Assembly: GCA_021732565.1 (NCBI GenBank)
Contig: JAKFUT010000005.1
Location: 1 to 64,000, forward strand
Length of the DNA stretch: 64,000 nt
Direction: 5' to 3'
Source of the DNA: Candidatus Obscuribacterales bacterium
Lineage (GTDB): Bacteria > Cyanobacteriota > Vampirovibrionia > Obscuribacterales > Obscuribacteraceae
Shown in pieces: positions 54,601 through 61,963 of this stretch (positions are counted from its first letter, which is position 1; every line of letters starts with the position of its first letter). Under the pieces are notes generated by a model. That model made no database searches, was not told the DNA's origin, and worked only from the letters and a program-made list of their open reading frames with translations. Made by a program: the position numbers and the translations under genes.

Positions 54601-55679
54601 AGCTGCTTCTCGATTGTGGCACTGTGCTCAGTCTGCCACCGGGAGATTATATAGCCAGCAAGATAACGCTTCTTGGCGGCAGCGGTCTGGAAATTTCCAA
54701 TCCCGAATCAAACTCGCCATCAGCTGCCAAAGGTGTTCGATTCTTTTTCAGGGAGATGCCTGTTTCTCCTGAAGGGAAGCAGCCTGTTCAAGTATATGTT
54801 GACGGTGGTTCGTCTATTAACTCAAAGGGATTACCGGCGCAGTTTCAGTTGTGGTATTCAGGCGCCGGTGTCTTAGCTGCCAAAGATGGTGCTCTCATTC
54901 ACGGAATTATTTATGCACCGAAGGCGCTGGTCACTTTCAGCGGAGAGCGAACGTGCATGTTTGGTTCCGTTGTTGCCGATGAGGTTCGGCTGTCCGGCGA
55001 TGCCAGAGCTATTTTCGACAAGCAGTTGCCCAATGCAAAGGCGCTCGGGCTTCCCCGTCTGAGCGTCAGACCTCTAAATAACCAACCGGTATTAACTCAG
55101 GAAAATGCCGGCGCAATCATGATGGGAGTCGATCCCGATGATGAAGAATTGTCGCGGGGCGATGCTTTAATGGGTCTTGGACAACAACCTCTTGCTCTTG
55201 AACATTACTTGAAAGCTGTGGCACAATTCCCTTCCGCTACGTCGCTAACTGCTCTGGCGCACTGCCGAATTGCGTTGAAGCAGCATCAGGATGCACTGAA
55301 CGATTGTAATCGAGCCATTTCAATTGCGCCGGATGACGCGCACTCTTATGCCACCAGGGGTGAAGTCTATGCTGCGCTCAATCTAAATGATCAAGCTCAA
55401 GGCGACTTCAAGAAAGCAATGCAATTGCTATCGCTGCCCGAATCGTACACAGAGGTGTTGACCGCTGGCATCTGCCAACTAGGACTGGGTGAAACAGAGA
55501 AGTCCATTGCGTTGCTGTCGGAATGCATTTTCATGCAAGCAGATGTTTGTCAGGCATACGAGTATCGAGCTCGGGCTTATGAGAAACAGGGAAAAGCGGA
55601 ACTGGCGAATCAAGATCGGCAGAGATTGAAGGATGTGATGATTGCCCAGCAACAGAAGGCGGCCAAGCCGCAACAGTAA
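51630..55679 (+). CDS. Giant exported TPR protein with DUF7305-like beta domain
   Basis: A 1349-residue protein. Signal peptide at about 10-27 (FALCLVQMVWLQSSVFA). Residues about 60-830 hold TPR-like helical repeats. Residues about 850-1150 are a beta-rich domain resembling the DUF7305/PilX-associated fold: LSFAVFGRSEVLLSGNAS, SKITLLGGSGLEIS, VQVYVDGGSSINSKG, LWYSGAGVLAAKDGALIHGIIYAPKALVTFSG and MFGSVVADEVRLSGDA. Two or three more TPR units end the chain (about 1165-1345). Such beta domains occur in surface and pilus proteins of planctomycetes and others. It stands after the pseudokinase-caspase operon, same strand, and may be part of it. Confidence 0.85.
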   Translation: MSGKSINYPLFALCLVQMVWLQSSVFARSEKVHSGAIRGEHTQIPPLKVAENSQPASDFGHVYLKSKGLTSESESLLKSARDDEAAENNVSACAKYLAAASEALDAGNVKISKPIIDKISLLGAKLDLTSKKALIAALLEAGEATQRQSRILTSEYLLTAALQLKEQTAETDMQLVTTVVRLASVRGFESQYVPAETLYKRAIGLLESGKVVDEALLFRSLSSLAALSAQRGLYAEASIVLQKLLARIEKNNKPPGLDTCAYLVQFSNTQRRLGKLNEARARMTAALDIASRLTASLPPSFDKAQVIALAEGFHEAVRTRISGSRAVADEQVEKVLKMALRLRLTAGGLDESVEHELGEACQYLEKFGKAGDAADLYAQALKSTIVDEESRKRVRADYLECLKSCNRLAEAARIEAELDREDELRWKAAEGIAEEALAKARTSKTDPARYIPKLIALVKVRLSAHKIAEAMALAREVIAVGQKNADGELDDDTVLVLWDCARSYLSSDAKSAGGKVGPGANQNNSETKKPDTVIDEHFIYDVASLDEKNAGQRTELGRITDLSEITSHFTKSSRFADAAEFMKYVLALRKRFRPQDLVAASQAYEVLAEIYREAGDREKYKEARKQFLSIMESRYSHTDPRTIRPRLVVVVLKIQEGKLDEAQAIMNQVIATAEKAESESSHRPDVLAQIRRMVGMYLANYQIVEADRILQKGMALSRGSTEPDWIRIYRDRIIDYYCRGAEYEKAEELCKLYVAAVSKKAADPEDLIRARTRLSDILLFHSNSLQKHDKSADAKRVLGQSDQEFAQAIALLQKSQGGIPVQAAQRRRSALLDSGSIIRPTTARESLGPDVRHHLLDVPNQLVPSPREPLSFAVFGRSEVLLSGNASTWSCSSEVPDMLTILDSGGDVGSFGKIKLKDDAAAHGSLMARSLYMLQNNVNLGDSLNATGNAPRPYPLPPPLNLPPGLKAVRASIKRGVMTPAPPGYVVDVGELLLDCGTVLSLPPGDYIASKITLLGGSGLEISNPESNSPSAAKGVRFFFREMPVSPEGKQPVQVYVDGGSSINSKGLPAQFQLWYSGAGVLAAKDGALIHGIIYAPKALVTFSGERTCMFGSVVADEVRLSGDARAIFDKQLPNAKALGLPRLSVRPLNNQPVLTQENAGAIMMGVDPDDEELSRGDALMGLGQQPLALEHYLKAVAQFPSATSLTALAHCRIALKQHQDALNDCNRAISIAPDDAHSYATRGEVYAALNLNDQAQGDFKKAMQLLSLPESYTEVLTAGICQLGLGETEKSIALLSECIFMQADVCQAYEYRARAYEKQGKAELANQDRQRLKDVMIAQQQKAAKPQQ

Positions 55680-55772
55680 ATTTTTTTGATGTTGTTCGTG
55701 CCTTCTTTGTGGAAATAACAATCTGAGGACTCTTATTGGTTCCGGGTTCAACTTAAGCTTTTCGACAACTGG

Positions 55773-56055
55773 TTAGTGAAGGTCTCTGATGGCGGTCATC
55801 TTCGTGACAAAGGTCTCATGTTCAGCTGTGGATAGGTCCTCTATTGAGCGCTTCCAGTGCCCGCGGGAAATCTAGTGCAAGCACCGCATCGTCGTGCAGC
55901 CACAGTCCTGGAAATACTTTTGAAGTGATACCATCACCTGTTGCAGCCAGACGATCACCTTGTTGCAAATCAAACCAAAAAACTCTTTCGGACTCAAACA
56001 AATGACTTCTCGCATCATGGTATCTCCGCTTTGGAGCTGCGGATATTTGTCATCA
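55773..56055 (-). pseudogene. Decayed Uma2-family (DUF820) nuclease fragment
   Basis: One frame gives a C-terminal Uma2-type sequence: LFESERVFWFDLQQGDRL, ITSKVFPGLWLHDDAVLALD and FPRALEALNRGPIHS, then a stop; a shifted frame continues AEHETFVTKMTAIRD to TAA at 55773. The usual G-x-S-x2-PGLWL and EH-x2-FV features are clear. The N-terminal catalytic half (PDDEXK-like) is missing. A short - frame from 56078 begins with an ATG but leaves the family frame at once. It is a dead remnant. Confidence 0.68.
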
Positions 56056-56103
56056 AGATTTTCTCGCCGAGCGACCATGCCGGATCCTGCGTCTAAGAGT
56101 AAG

Positions 56104-58476
56104 TTACTGTGTTAAATTATATTCTATCTCGATTTCCAAGACTTTGCGCACGGCGGCTATACCAGCCAGTCGTTCAGAGAGTTCCGGTTTCGTCAGTTTT
56201 TGCACAAGCGAAGACAGCTCGGCGCTGATGTGCGCACCCATTCCAATGGGGTCGGAGCAGCTAATCGGAACAGGATCTTCTCCTACAATAAGGAAGTACA
56301 AAGTGGCTCCCATGGAATACAGATCGCTTTGCGGGCATGGAGTTCCGCGAAATTGCTCGGGAGCCATATAGGGTGTTTTGCCGACGACTGTGCCGGTGGT
56401 TCCGTCGCTGCTTTCCTGGTGAGCGACGTTGAAGTCAATTAGTTTTAGCGTGCCTTCCCTGGTCAAAATCAAATTATCGGGAGTGAAATCTCGATGCACC
56501 ACCGCTGGTTCTCGGGTAGACAAATATTCAAGAATGGAGCACATTTGTTCAGCCAGCTTGCGCACCTCGGCCTCGCCAAGTGAACCGTGCTGTTTTACCT
56601 TGTCACTGAGTGATGGTCCGTCTATATGCTCCAATACCAGGTAAGCGCGATGGTCTTCCACGAAGTAGTCTTGCAGTTTTACCACTTGTGGATGCGAAAG
56701 TTCCTTGAGAAGGCGGGCTTCCTGTTCAAATGTAGCAAGCGCTTTGCGGCGGATGTTCACATCCACAAAAACAGGTAGTAAAAACTCTTTCAGTACCACC
56801 TTTTCTCCTGTAACACAGTCGTTGACCAGATAAGCGGTTCCTTGACCGCCGCAGCCGAGCATTCTTGAAACATGATACTGATCGTTCTTGAGCCTCGCCC
56901 CGGTAATAAGTGGTTCCAGTCGTTCTCTCTCCGGTGGTGCGCTGAGCGCCTCCAGCCAGAGTTCGGTATAGCTGTAATCGCATGGGGCTTGCAATATTTT
57001 GATTACGTCTACATCTCGCGGTATATCTGGCCCCCAACGTTCAATTGCTTTCAGAATTTCCTCACGGGCAGCAATGGTATCAATGCTTCCCACTCTCAAT
57101 CTCCTTCTTGTGCCATCGTTGGCATAGAAAACCAACCAGTGGTCAGCGATTGATGCCTTGCCTTTTGGGAGTTCAACACCGATGCGTTTAACCTTTGCCC
57201 AGGGCAAAATGGGATCACGCAGCCAGATAGGCATGAAGCTTCCGATGAATCTCAGACCGGACTTGCCTATTTCAATGTGTGTCGGGCGGCAGAATACAAA
57301 GATGCCATAGAGAACCAGTGTTCCTGCAATTACAAAACCGCATGTTTCAAGTACCCGAAATAGCATCGATATGATTGCAGTAAGTATCACCGGATCATGA
57401 ATTTGTGATTTCTCATAGCATCCTTGAGCAAGCCTTTGCGGAATTCTCACCAGAGATGCAAGAAAAATCCAGCCGAAAACGATTCGAAAACAATGAACTA
57501 AATGTTTTCCTCGGGCAAGTCTCTTATCTTCTTTGGCGATAACTCGAGCTTTGTATTTGCTGGTGTCGAGCTCCAATGCGTTTTCCAGTGCATGAAAAGC
57601 ACGGTAGCGAATGAGAAGTTTATTGTCAGCTACCTTCACCTGATCGGCTGGTCTTTCGCGACGCTTTATGCGAGCTGTTTGTGACGCGGCGACCAGCCAT
57701 TCTGCCGTGTCTTTATATTGCGGTCCGCCGCGAAATGAAGACCAGTGATATAGAAATCCGCCGAGACTCTTAAGTAGCGCTCGTTTCCAGGCTTTAGCAA
57801 ATGTTAGCCGATTTCCCTGGCGGTCGGCAATCCAGGTGCTTAACATTCCATATCCGGGAGTATTGCGGCAAGCCGAACTTTCAAAGCACGCTTCATAGAT
57901 TGGCCGCGAAAAAGCAGGCAACAGACCAAGCAAAAAGGTGAACACCATGGTTGATGCAACCTTTAACGGTATAACTGCAGTCGGGTCGGCTCCGCTCCAG
58001 ATACAGAGATTGTCGATGATCAACTGCCCGACAGTTACACCAGTAAGGCATTGGTAAACTAACAGAATCAACGCCAGATGTATTGGCCATCGGTAGCAGA
58101 TCGCGTAGATCAAAAATGATGAGATACCGGTGGCTAGCCCAAGGTCGAAAATACTAAGAAGTGGTTTTGCCGCGGCGCCAGGCATAAGTGCCGCGAAAAC
58201 CATCACTGCCAGGCTGCACAGTGTTGCTCCAATGGTCGCGCAAAATAGGGTGTCTGTTAAATTAGCCGAAGTGACAATTCGTTCGGGTAAATCAATTGGT
58301 TTGAGTCTATCTTTCACAGATGGAACGGTCTGCAAATGCTCCGCCGATTCTTCTGCTGTGAGTTTGGATGACCGAGGGGCAATTATGAGGAAGCCATTGG
58401 CTGCAGTTTTGTCAGTCTCGGCAATTCCGTCAATCTTTGCGTTGGATTCAGTCGCTTTCTCATTAAAGCTGGTCAT
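56104..58476 (-). CDS. Ser/Thr kinase with N-terminal RDD-like membrane domain
   Basis: Residues about 75-265 form a multi-helix membrane part with STWIADRQGNRLTFAKAWKRA, typical of RDD-family domains. Another membrane pair follows (about 320-400), then a PH/bPH2-like strand-rich stretch (HIEIGKSGLRFIGSFM) and the kinase domain (about 520-780): CGGQGTAY loop, VLKEF with the Lys, HRDFTPDN with Asp at about 661, and DFN instead of DFG at about 680. The Asp is kept, so activity is likely but not certain. It starts 8 bp after the TPR gene at 58485 and is a paralogue of the kinase at 60104; the three form one operon. Confidence 0.88.
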   Translation of the reverse strand: MTSFNEKATESNAKIDGIAETDKTAANGFLIIAPRSSKLTAEESAEHLQTVPSVKDRLKPIDLPERIVTSANLTDTLFCATIGATLCSLAVMVFAALMPGAAAKPLLSIFDLGLATGISSFLIYAICYRWPIHLALILLVYQCLTGVTVGQLIIDNLCIWSGADPTAVIPLKVASTMVFTFLLGLLPAFSRPIYEACFESSACRNTPGYGMLSTWIADRQGNRLTFAKAWKRALLKSLGGFLYHWSSFRGGPQYKDTAEWLVAASQTARIKRRERPADQVKVADNKLLIRYRAFHALENALELDTSKYKARVIAKEDKRLARGKHLVHCFRIVFGWIFLASLVRIPQRLAQGCYEKSQIHDPVILTAIISMLFRVLETCGFVIAGTLVLYGIFVFCRPTHIEIGKSGLRFIGSFMPIWLRDPILPWAKVKRIGVELPKGKASIADHWLVFYANDGTRRRLRVGSIDTIAAREEILKAIERWGPDIPRDVDVIKILQAPCDYSYTELWLEALSAPPERERLEPLITGARLKNDQYHVSRMLGCGGQGTAYLVNDCVTGEKVVLKEFLLPVFVDVNIRRKALATFEQEARLLKELSHPQVVKLQDYFVEDHRAYLVLEHIDGPSLSDKVKQHGSLGEAEVRKLAEQMCSILEYLSTREPAVVHRDFTPDNLILTREGTLKLIDFNVAHQESSDGTTGTVVGKTPYMAPEQFRGTPCPQSDLYSMGATLYFLIVGEDPVPISCSDPIGMGAHISAELSSLVQKLTKPELSERLAGIAAVRKVLEIEIEYNLTQ

Positions 58477-58484
58477 GCTGTTCC

Positions 58485-59987
58485 TTAGTATGAATTTGGT
58501 ATCACTATAGAGGTGTCCTCACGCAATTGCTGCTGGCACTTTGCTGCTCTGACCAGGTCACCGCTATGAGTGAACACAAGCTTTCCAACCTCGTTTGCCT
58601 TGCGAAAACGAGGATTTATGGACAGTGCGGTGTTCACATCGCGCAAGGCGGCAGGGTACTGTCCGAGGTGGAAGTAACACTCGGCTCTCAATGCGTAGAA
58701 TAATGGAGCACAAGCGGTCATGTTCTGCTGATAATTTTCGCCGGATAATTTGAGCGATTCACTGTAACGGTCAAGCTTATTGAGCAGGGACATTCTTCTG
58801 CACAAGTCTTCATTGGTTTGCGGTGTGGCGAACCACGGCTGGTACAACTTATTAGCGCGAGCGAGCGCCTGTTCTAAACGACCACTTCGCGTGTAGATTT
58901 CGGAGAGAGTAATGTCAGAGTGCGCTTTCTCCCTTATACGCAAGGCGGCCTTATCGAATGATTGTCCGCGCAGGGATTGAAGGCGGTCTTCCCAGAGTCC
59001 GGCGAACTGCGTGGTGTAGTGCAATTTCATCAGTTCCGTAAGTCTAAGCACCTGATCTGGTTGATTTAGATGATAGTAGGCATTGATTCTCCACGATAGA
59101 AGCTGGAGACAGTTGTACTCATCTGCGGACGTGATGTTAACGATGTCATTCCATTCGCCTCGAGCAGCATGAAGCCCACAAAGCAGGTTCATCCTTTTTC
59201 TGAACTCCTCCGTGGACCGTTCAGCATGATAGTCCTGGCTGTGGTGAAGCTGGATTGCCAGGGCCTCCTCTACTTCCTTGATAGCGGAGGGGAAATCATT
59301 TTCACCAATGAGTGATGTGGCGATAATGTCGTGCACTCGCGAGTCACCAGGCAAAAAAGCTCTCAGCCGTTCAGCATACGATTTTTCCACTGGAGGTTGT
59401 TTGTCGTGAAGCGCGGTGAGGGTCATTATCTTACTGACTGGCATCAACCCGGGATGTGTGAGAAAGTTGACCACAATCTTTCCTTCCAGGGGCTGAGAGG
59501 CATTGGCAAAATTTGCCGAAGGAATTATGGAATAGGAAAGATCCGGTGTTCCTGCCCATCCGCCCAGCAGGCCGAATCCCAATGTAAGTGGAGTAGGATC
59601 GGGAGTTCTCGTTGGTATGACGCACATGGTAATGAACGCGGACACTAATACAACTGAAAATACGGCAATAACTGTGGAGGCGAATGAGAGTCGCGCCTCA
59701 TCGGACAGCGCGGGTAAGCTAATGTAATCTAGCGTCTGGGCACTCGCGTGCTCGTTCTTGTTTCCCTTCGTATTCTTCTTAGCGTTCTTCTTACTAGTTT
59801 TGTGACTCCTATGTTCCGAACTGTTAGACGATTTGCCTGGCAGTGCGAAGTCAGTGTCAAGTGTATTGCATTGCTCGGTGGTTGATGAGAGAGTTGAGGC
59901 TGTGCACGGTGCTGTGACGGGGACATCGTCACTGGTGACCAATTCTACACTCTCAGTTTTTTCTATTATTTTCTTTTCCACCGACAC
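58485..59987 (-). CDS. Single-pass membrane TPR protein
   Basis: The first 95 residues are polar with a Lys/Asn-rich patch (KKNAKKNTKGNKN). One membrane helix lies at about 103-127. The outer part (about 200-490) has TPR-like repeats, ending with YFHLGQYPAALRDVNTALSINPRF, a canonical unit. No enzymatic domain. It lies between two kinase genes on the same strand, 8 bp before the second and 116 bp after the first, so it may be the extracytoplasmic partner or substrate of one of them. Confidence 0.85.
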   Translation of the reverse strand: MSVEKKIIEKTESVELVTSDDVPVTAPCTASTLSSTTEQCNTLDTDFALPGKSSNSSEHRSHKTSKKNAKKNTKGNKNEHASAQTLDYISLPALSDEARLSFASTVIAVFSVVLVSAFITMCVIPTRTPDPTPLTLGFGLLGGWAGTPDLSYSIIPSANFANASQPLEGKIVVNFLTHPGLMPVSKIMTLTALHDKQPPVEKSYAERLRAFLPGDSRVHDIIATSLIGENDFPSAIKEVEEALAIQLHHSQDYHAERSTEEFRKRMNLLCGLHAARGEWNDIVNITSADEYNCLQLLSWRINAYYHLNQPDQVLRLTELMKLHYTTQFAGLWEDRLQSLRGQSFDKAALRIREKAHSDITLSEIYTRSGRLEQALARANKLYQPWFATPQTNEDLCRRMSLLNKLDRYSESLKLSGENYQQNMTACAPLFYALRAECYFHLGQYPAALRDVNTALSINPRFRKANEVGKLVFTHSGDLVRAAKCQQQLREDTSIVIPNSY

Positions 59988-60103
59988 AATTCCGATTGCT
60001 GATGCGGAGTACTTTTCTTCTTTGTCCTATTTATTCCGGCTGCTGCTATTATGCAGACTCTTATCGGTTGAGCGATTGATTTCAGACCAAGCTCATCCTC
60101 ACC

Positions 60104-61528
60104 TCAATGGTTAATGGTTAGTGATACGTCTGTCAATCGCATTAGAAGTTTCTCTGCGTCGGCGATTCTGTTGACGGTTTCCATTGCCGTTAGTTCACAG
60201 ACTAAAGTATCAAGTACTGCGGGAATTTCGGGCACTACCGTCTGTGGGGACGAACTGGTAAGAGGTATGGGATCTCTGCCAGTGAGAAGGAAAAATAGCG
60301 TAGCTCCCAGAGCATAAAGATCGCTCTGGCAGACAGCTTTACCTCGAAGCTGTTCGGGCGCGATGTATGCTTGCTTACCAATGAGTGTACCTGTTGCTGT
60401 ACCGAGAAATTCGTTGGCTGCGCCGAAGTCTATAATCATCAGCGATCCTTTGTTGTCGAGCACTATGTTGTCTGGTGTTAAATCTCTATGGATAATCGGA
60501 GGTTGGCGGGAGTGTAAATACATCAGTGCTTCGGCTATTTCGATTGCCCACGCGGTCACTTTGTCTGCGCGTTGCGGACCATGTTGTCGGACAAACTGTC
60601 GCAGGTCTTGTCCATTGATATATTCCAGGAGCAAGTAGGTTCGGGTATCCTCCACAAAGTAATCAAATACTTTGGCTATCGATTGATGTGAAAGTGTGCA
60701 GAGCAATTGCGATTCTCGGCTCAAATGCTTTTCTGCTTCTCGTCGGATTGCTGGATCTGCATTGCCTGGAACGACGGCTTCTTTCAGCACATACAGATCT
60801 TGTTGATCTCTCTGCACAAGGTAGATCGCAGAGAGTCCTCCAAATGCCAGTTGCCTAACAACGGTTAATCTGCCGCCCTGCAACTTGTGTTCCGGATCGA
60901 GTGGGAGAAACGTTGTTGAGCGAAAGCGACGACTTAGCTCGTCTTCCCACATTTGGGTATAGCTTTGCCGTTCAATTCCTCGCATTTCATTTTGTAATTG
61001 TGCTTGATAGTCAATTAATTCTGCGGTTCGCCGGGTGTGGGTCGACCACAATTCGGTGCCCAACAACAGTTGTTCCAGTTCCTCTTTGTGAAACCCGGAG
61101 ACGTCAAAAGCCACACGTCGGCCGGAGTCCAATGCAAATACCAGGCGTTCGGAACCTGCCACGCCGATGATCGTTGATTCTGTAACTTCTTGCCAGATGA
61201 GATTAGTACGCGTCAGATAACGAAGCGAAATCAGCCATGGAAGAATCATTCCATCTTTAGACACCTTGACGTAAAAATCCTTCAAGGGTCTGGTGAGAAC
61301 AGCTGAAATATGCAGGACTGCAAAATACACAAATACGAGAGCCACTGCATTCCACAGATTTTCGTCTATGACGAGTTGCAGCCCATTTACAATGAGATAG
61401 AGGCCGGCTCCGGCGAAAAAAACGCACGGAAGGACGACAAGCCAGCACCATCTGATCAGATCGATAAAGCTGAATAGTCGCTTCAGCCTTGTCGGTCTAT
61501 ATCGAACAGCAAGTTGCAGTTCCGCCAT
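60104..61528 (-). CDS. Membrane-anchored Ser/Thr kinase
   Basis: Two membrane helices (about 27-50 and 61-82) are followed by a strand-rich stretch (KDFYVKVSKDGMILPWLISL) and a kinase domain (about 205-465): a loose glycine loop AFGGLS, LKEAVVP with the Lys, HRDLTPDN with the catalytic Asp, DFG in IDFGAAN, and APEQLRG. All catalytic residues are kept. The order resembles the C-terminal half of the kinase at 56104-58476, including HRDxTPDN instead of the more usual HRDLKPSN, so the two are paralogues with a shared origin. It heads the operon kinase - TPR - kinase on the - strand. Confidence 0.9.
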   Translation of the reverse strand: MAELQLAVRYRPTRLKRLFSFIDLIRWCWLVVLPCVFFAGAGLYLIVNGLQLVIDENLWNAVALVFVYFAVLHISAVLTRPLKDFYVKVSKDGMILPWLISLRYLTRTNLIWQEVTESTIIGVAGSERLVFALDSGRRVAFDVSGFHKEELEQLLLGTELWSTHTRRTAELIDYQAQLQNEMRGIERQSYTQMWEDELSRRFRSTTFLPLDPEHKLQGGRLTVVRQLAFGGLSAIYLVQRDQQDLYVLKEAVVPGNADPAIRREAEKHLSRESQLLCTLSHQSIAKVFDYFVEDTRTYLLLEYINGQDLRQFVRQHGPQRADKVTAWAIEIAEALMYLHSRQPPIIHRDLTPDNIVLDNKGSLMIIDFGAANEFLGTATGTLIGKQAYIAPEQLRGKAVCQSDLYALGATLFFLLTGRDPIPLTSSSPQTVVPEIPAVLDTLVCELTAMETVNRIADAEKLLMRLTDVSLTINH

Positions 61529-61559
61529 TACCCAATTTCCAGGCAGTTATCCTCTTTCT

Positions 61560-61796
61560 CTATTCCCTGTTGATGTGCAACCCGAACTGTATCGACAGTT
61601 CTGGTTCGCGGGAAGTCGCACTCTGGTTCGAAATTGAAAAAAATGCCAGGAGCTTCGCCCAATCATTGTCACCGTCGCCGTAATCGTCACCGAGGCCGAC
61701 TCTTGTGCAAGGAATGCTGCCCGAACCTGAGCCTGTTCCTGCGCTGTCAGTTTGAGTCTGATACTCAGCATCTTTATCGGGCTCATCGAGACTCAT
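61560..61796 (-). CDS. Possible small acidic protein
   Basis: A 78-residue frame starting MSLDEPDKDAEYQTQTDSAG with a Gly/Asp-rich middle (LGDDYGDGDNDW). It reads like a secreted or disordered acidic protein. It ends 31 bp before the kinase at 60104-61528 on the same strand. The ribosome site is weak, and an overlapping frame on the same strand makes the call uncertain. Confidence 0.35.
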   Translation of the reverse strand: MSLDEPDKDAEYQTQTDSAGTGSGSGSIPCTRVGLGDDYGDGDNDWAKLLAFFSISNQSATSREPELSIQFGLHINRE

Positions 61797-61963
61797 CTCA
61801 CGGACCCGGCGCTATGATGCGAACTTTGCTTTGGAGACTCTTCCTGCGCCAAGCGAGCAATCCGTCGTCAAAAGGATTTTCTAAACGGCAAATCATGGAT
61901 AAGCCCTTCGTGTTCATATCTCCTCTGATAATTTGGCCGTTTATCGCCGGGTATGCTCAAGGT

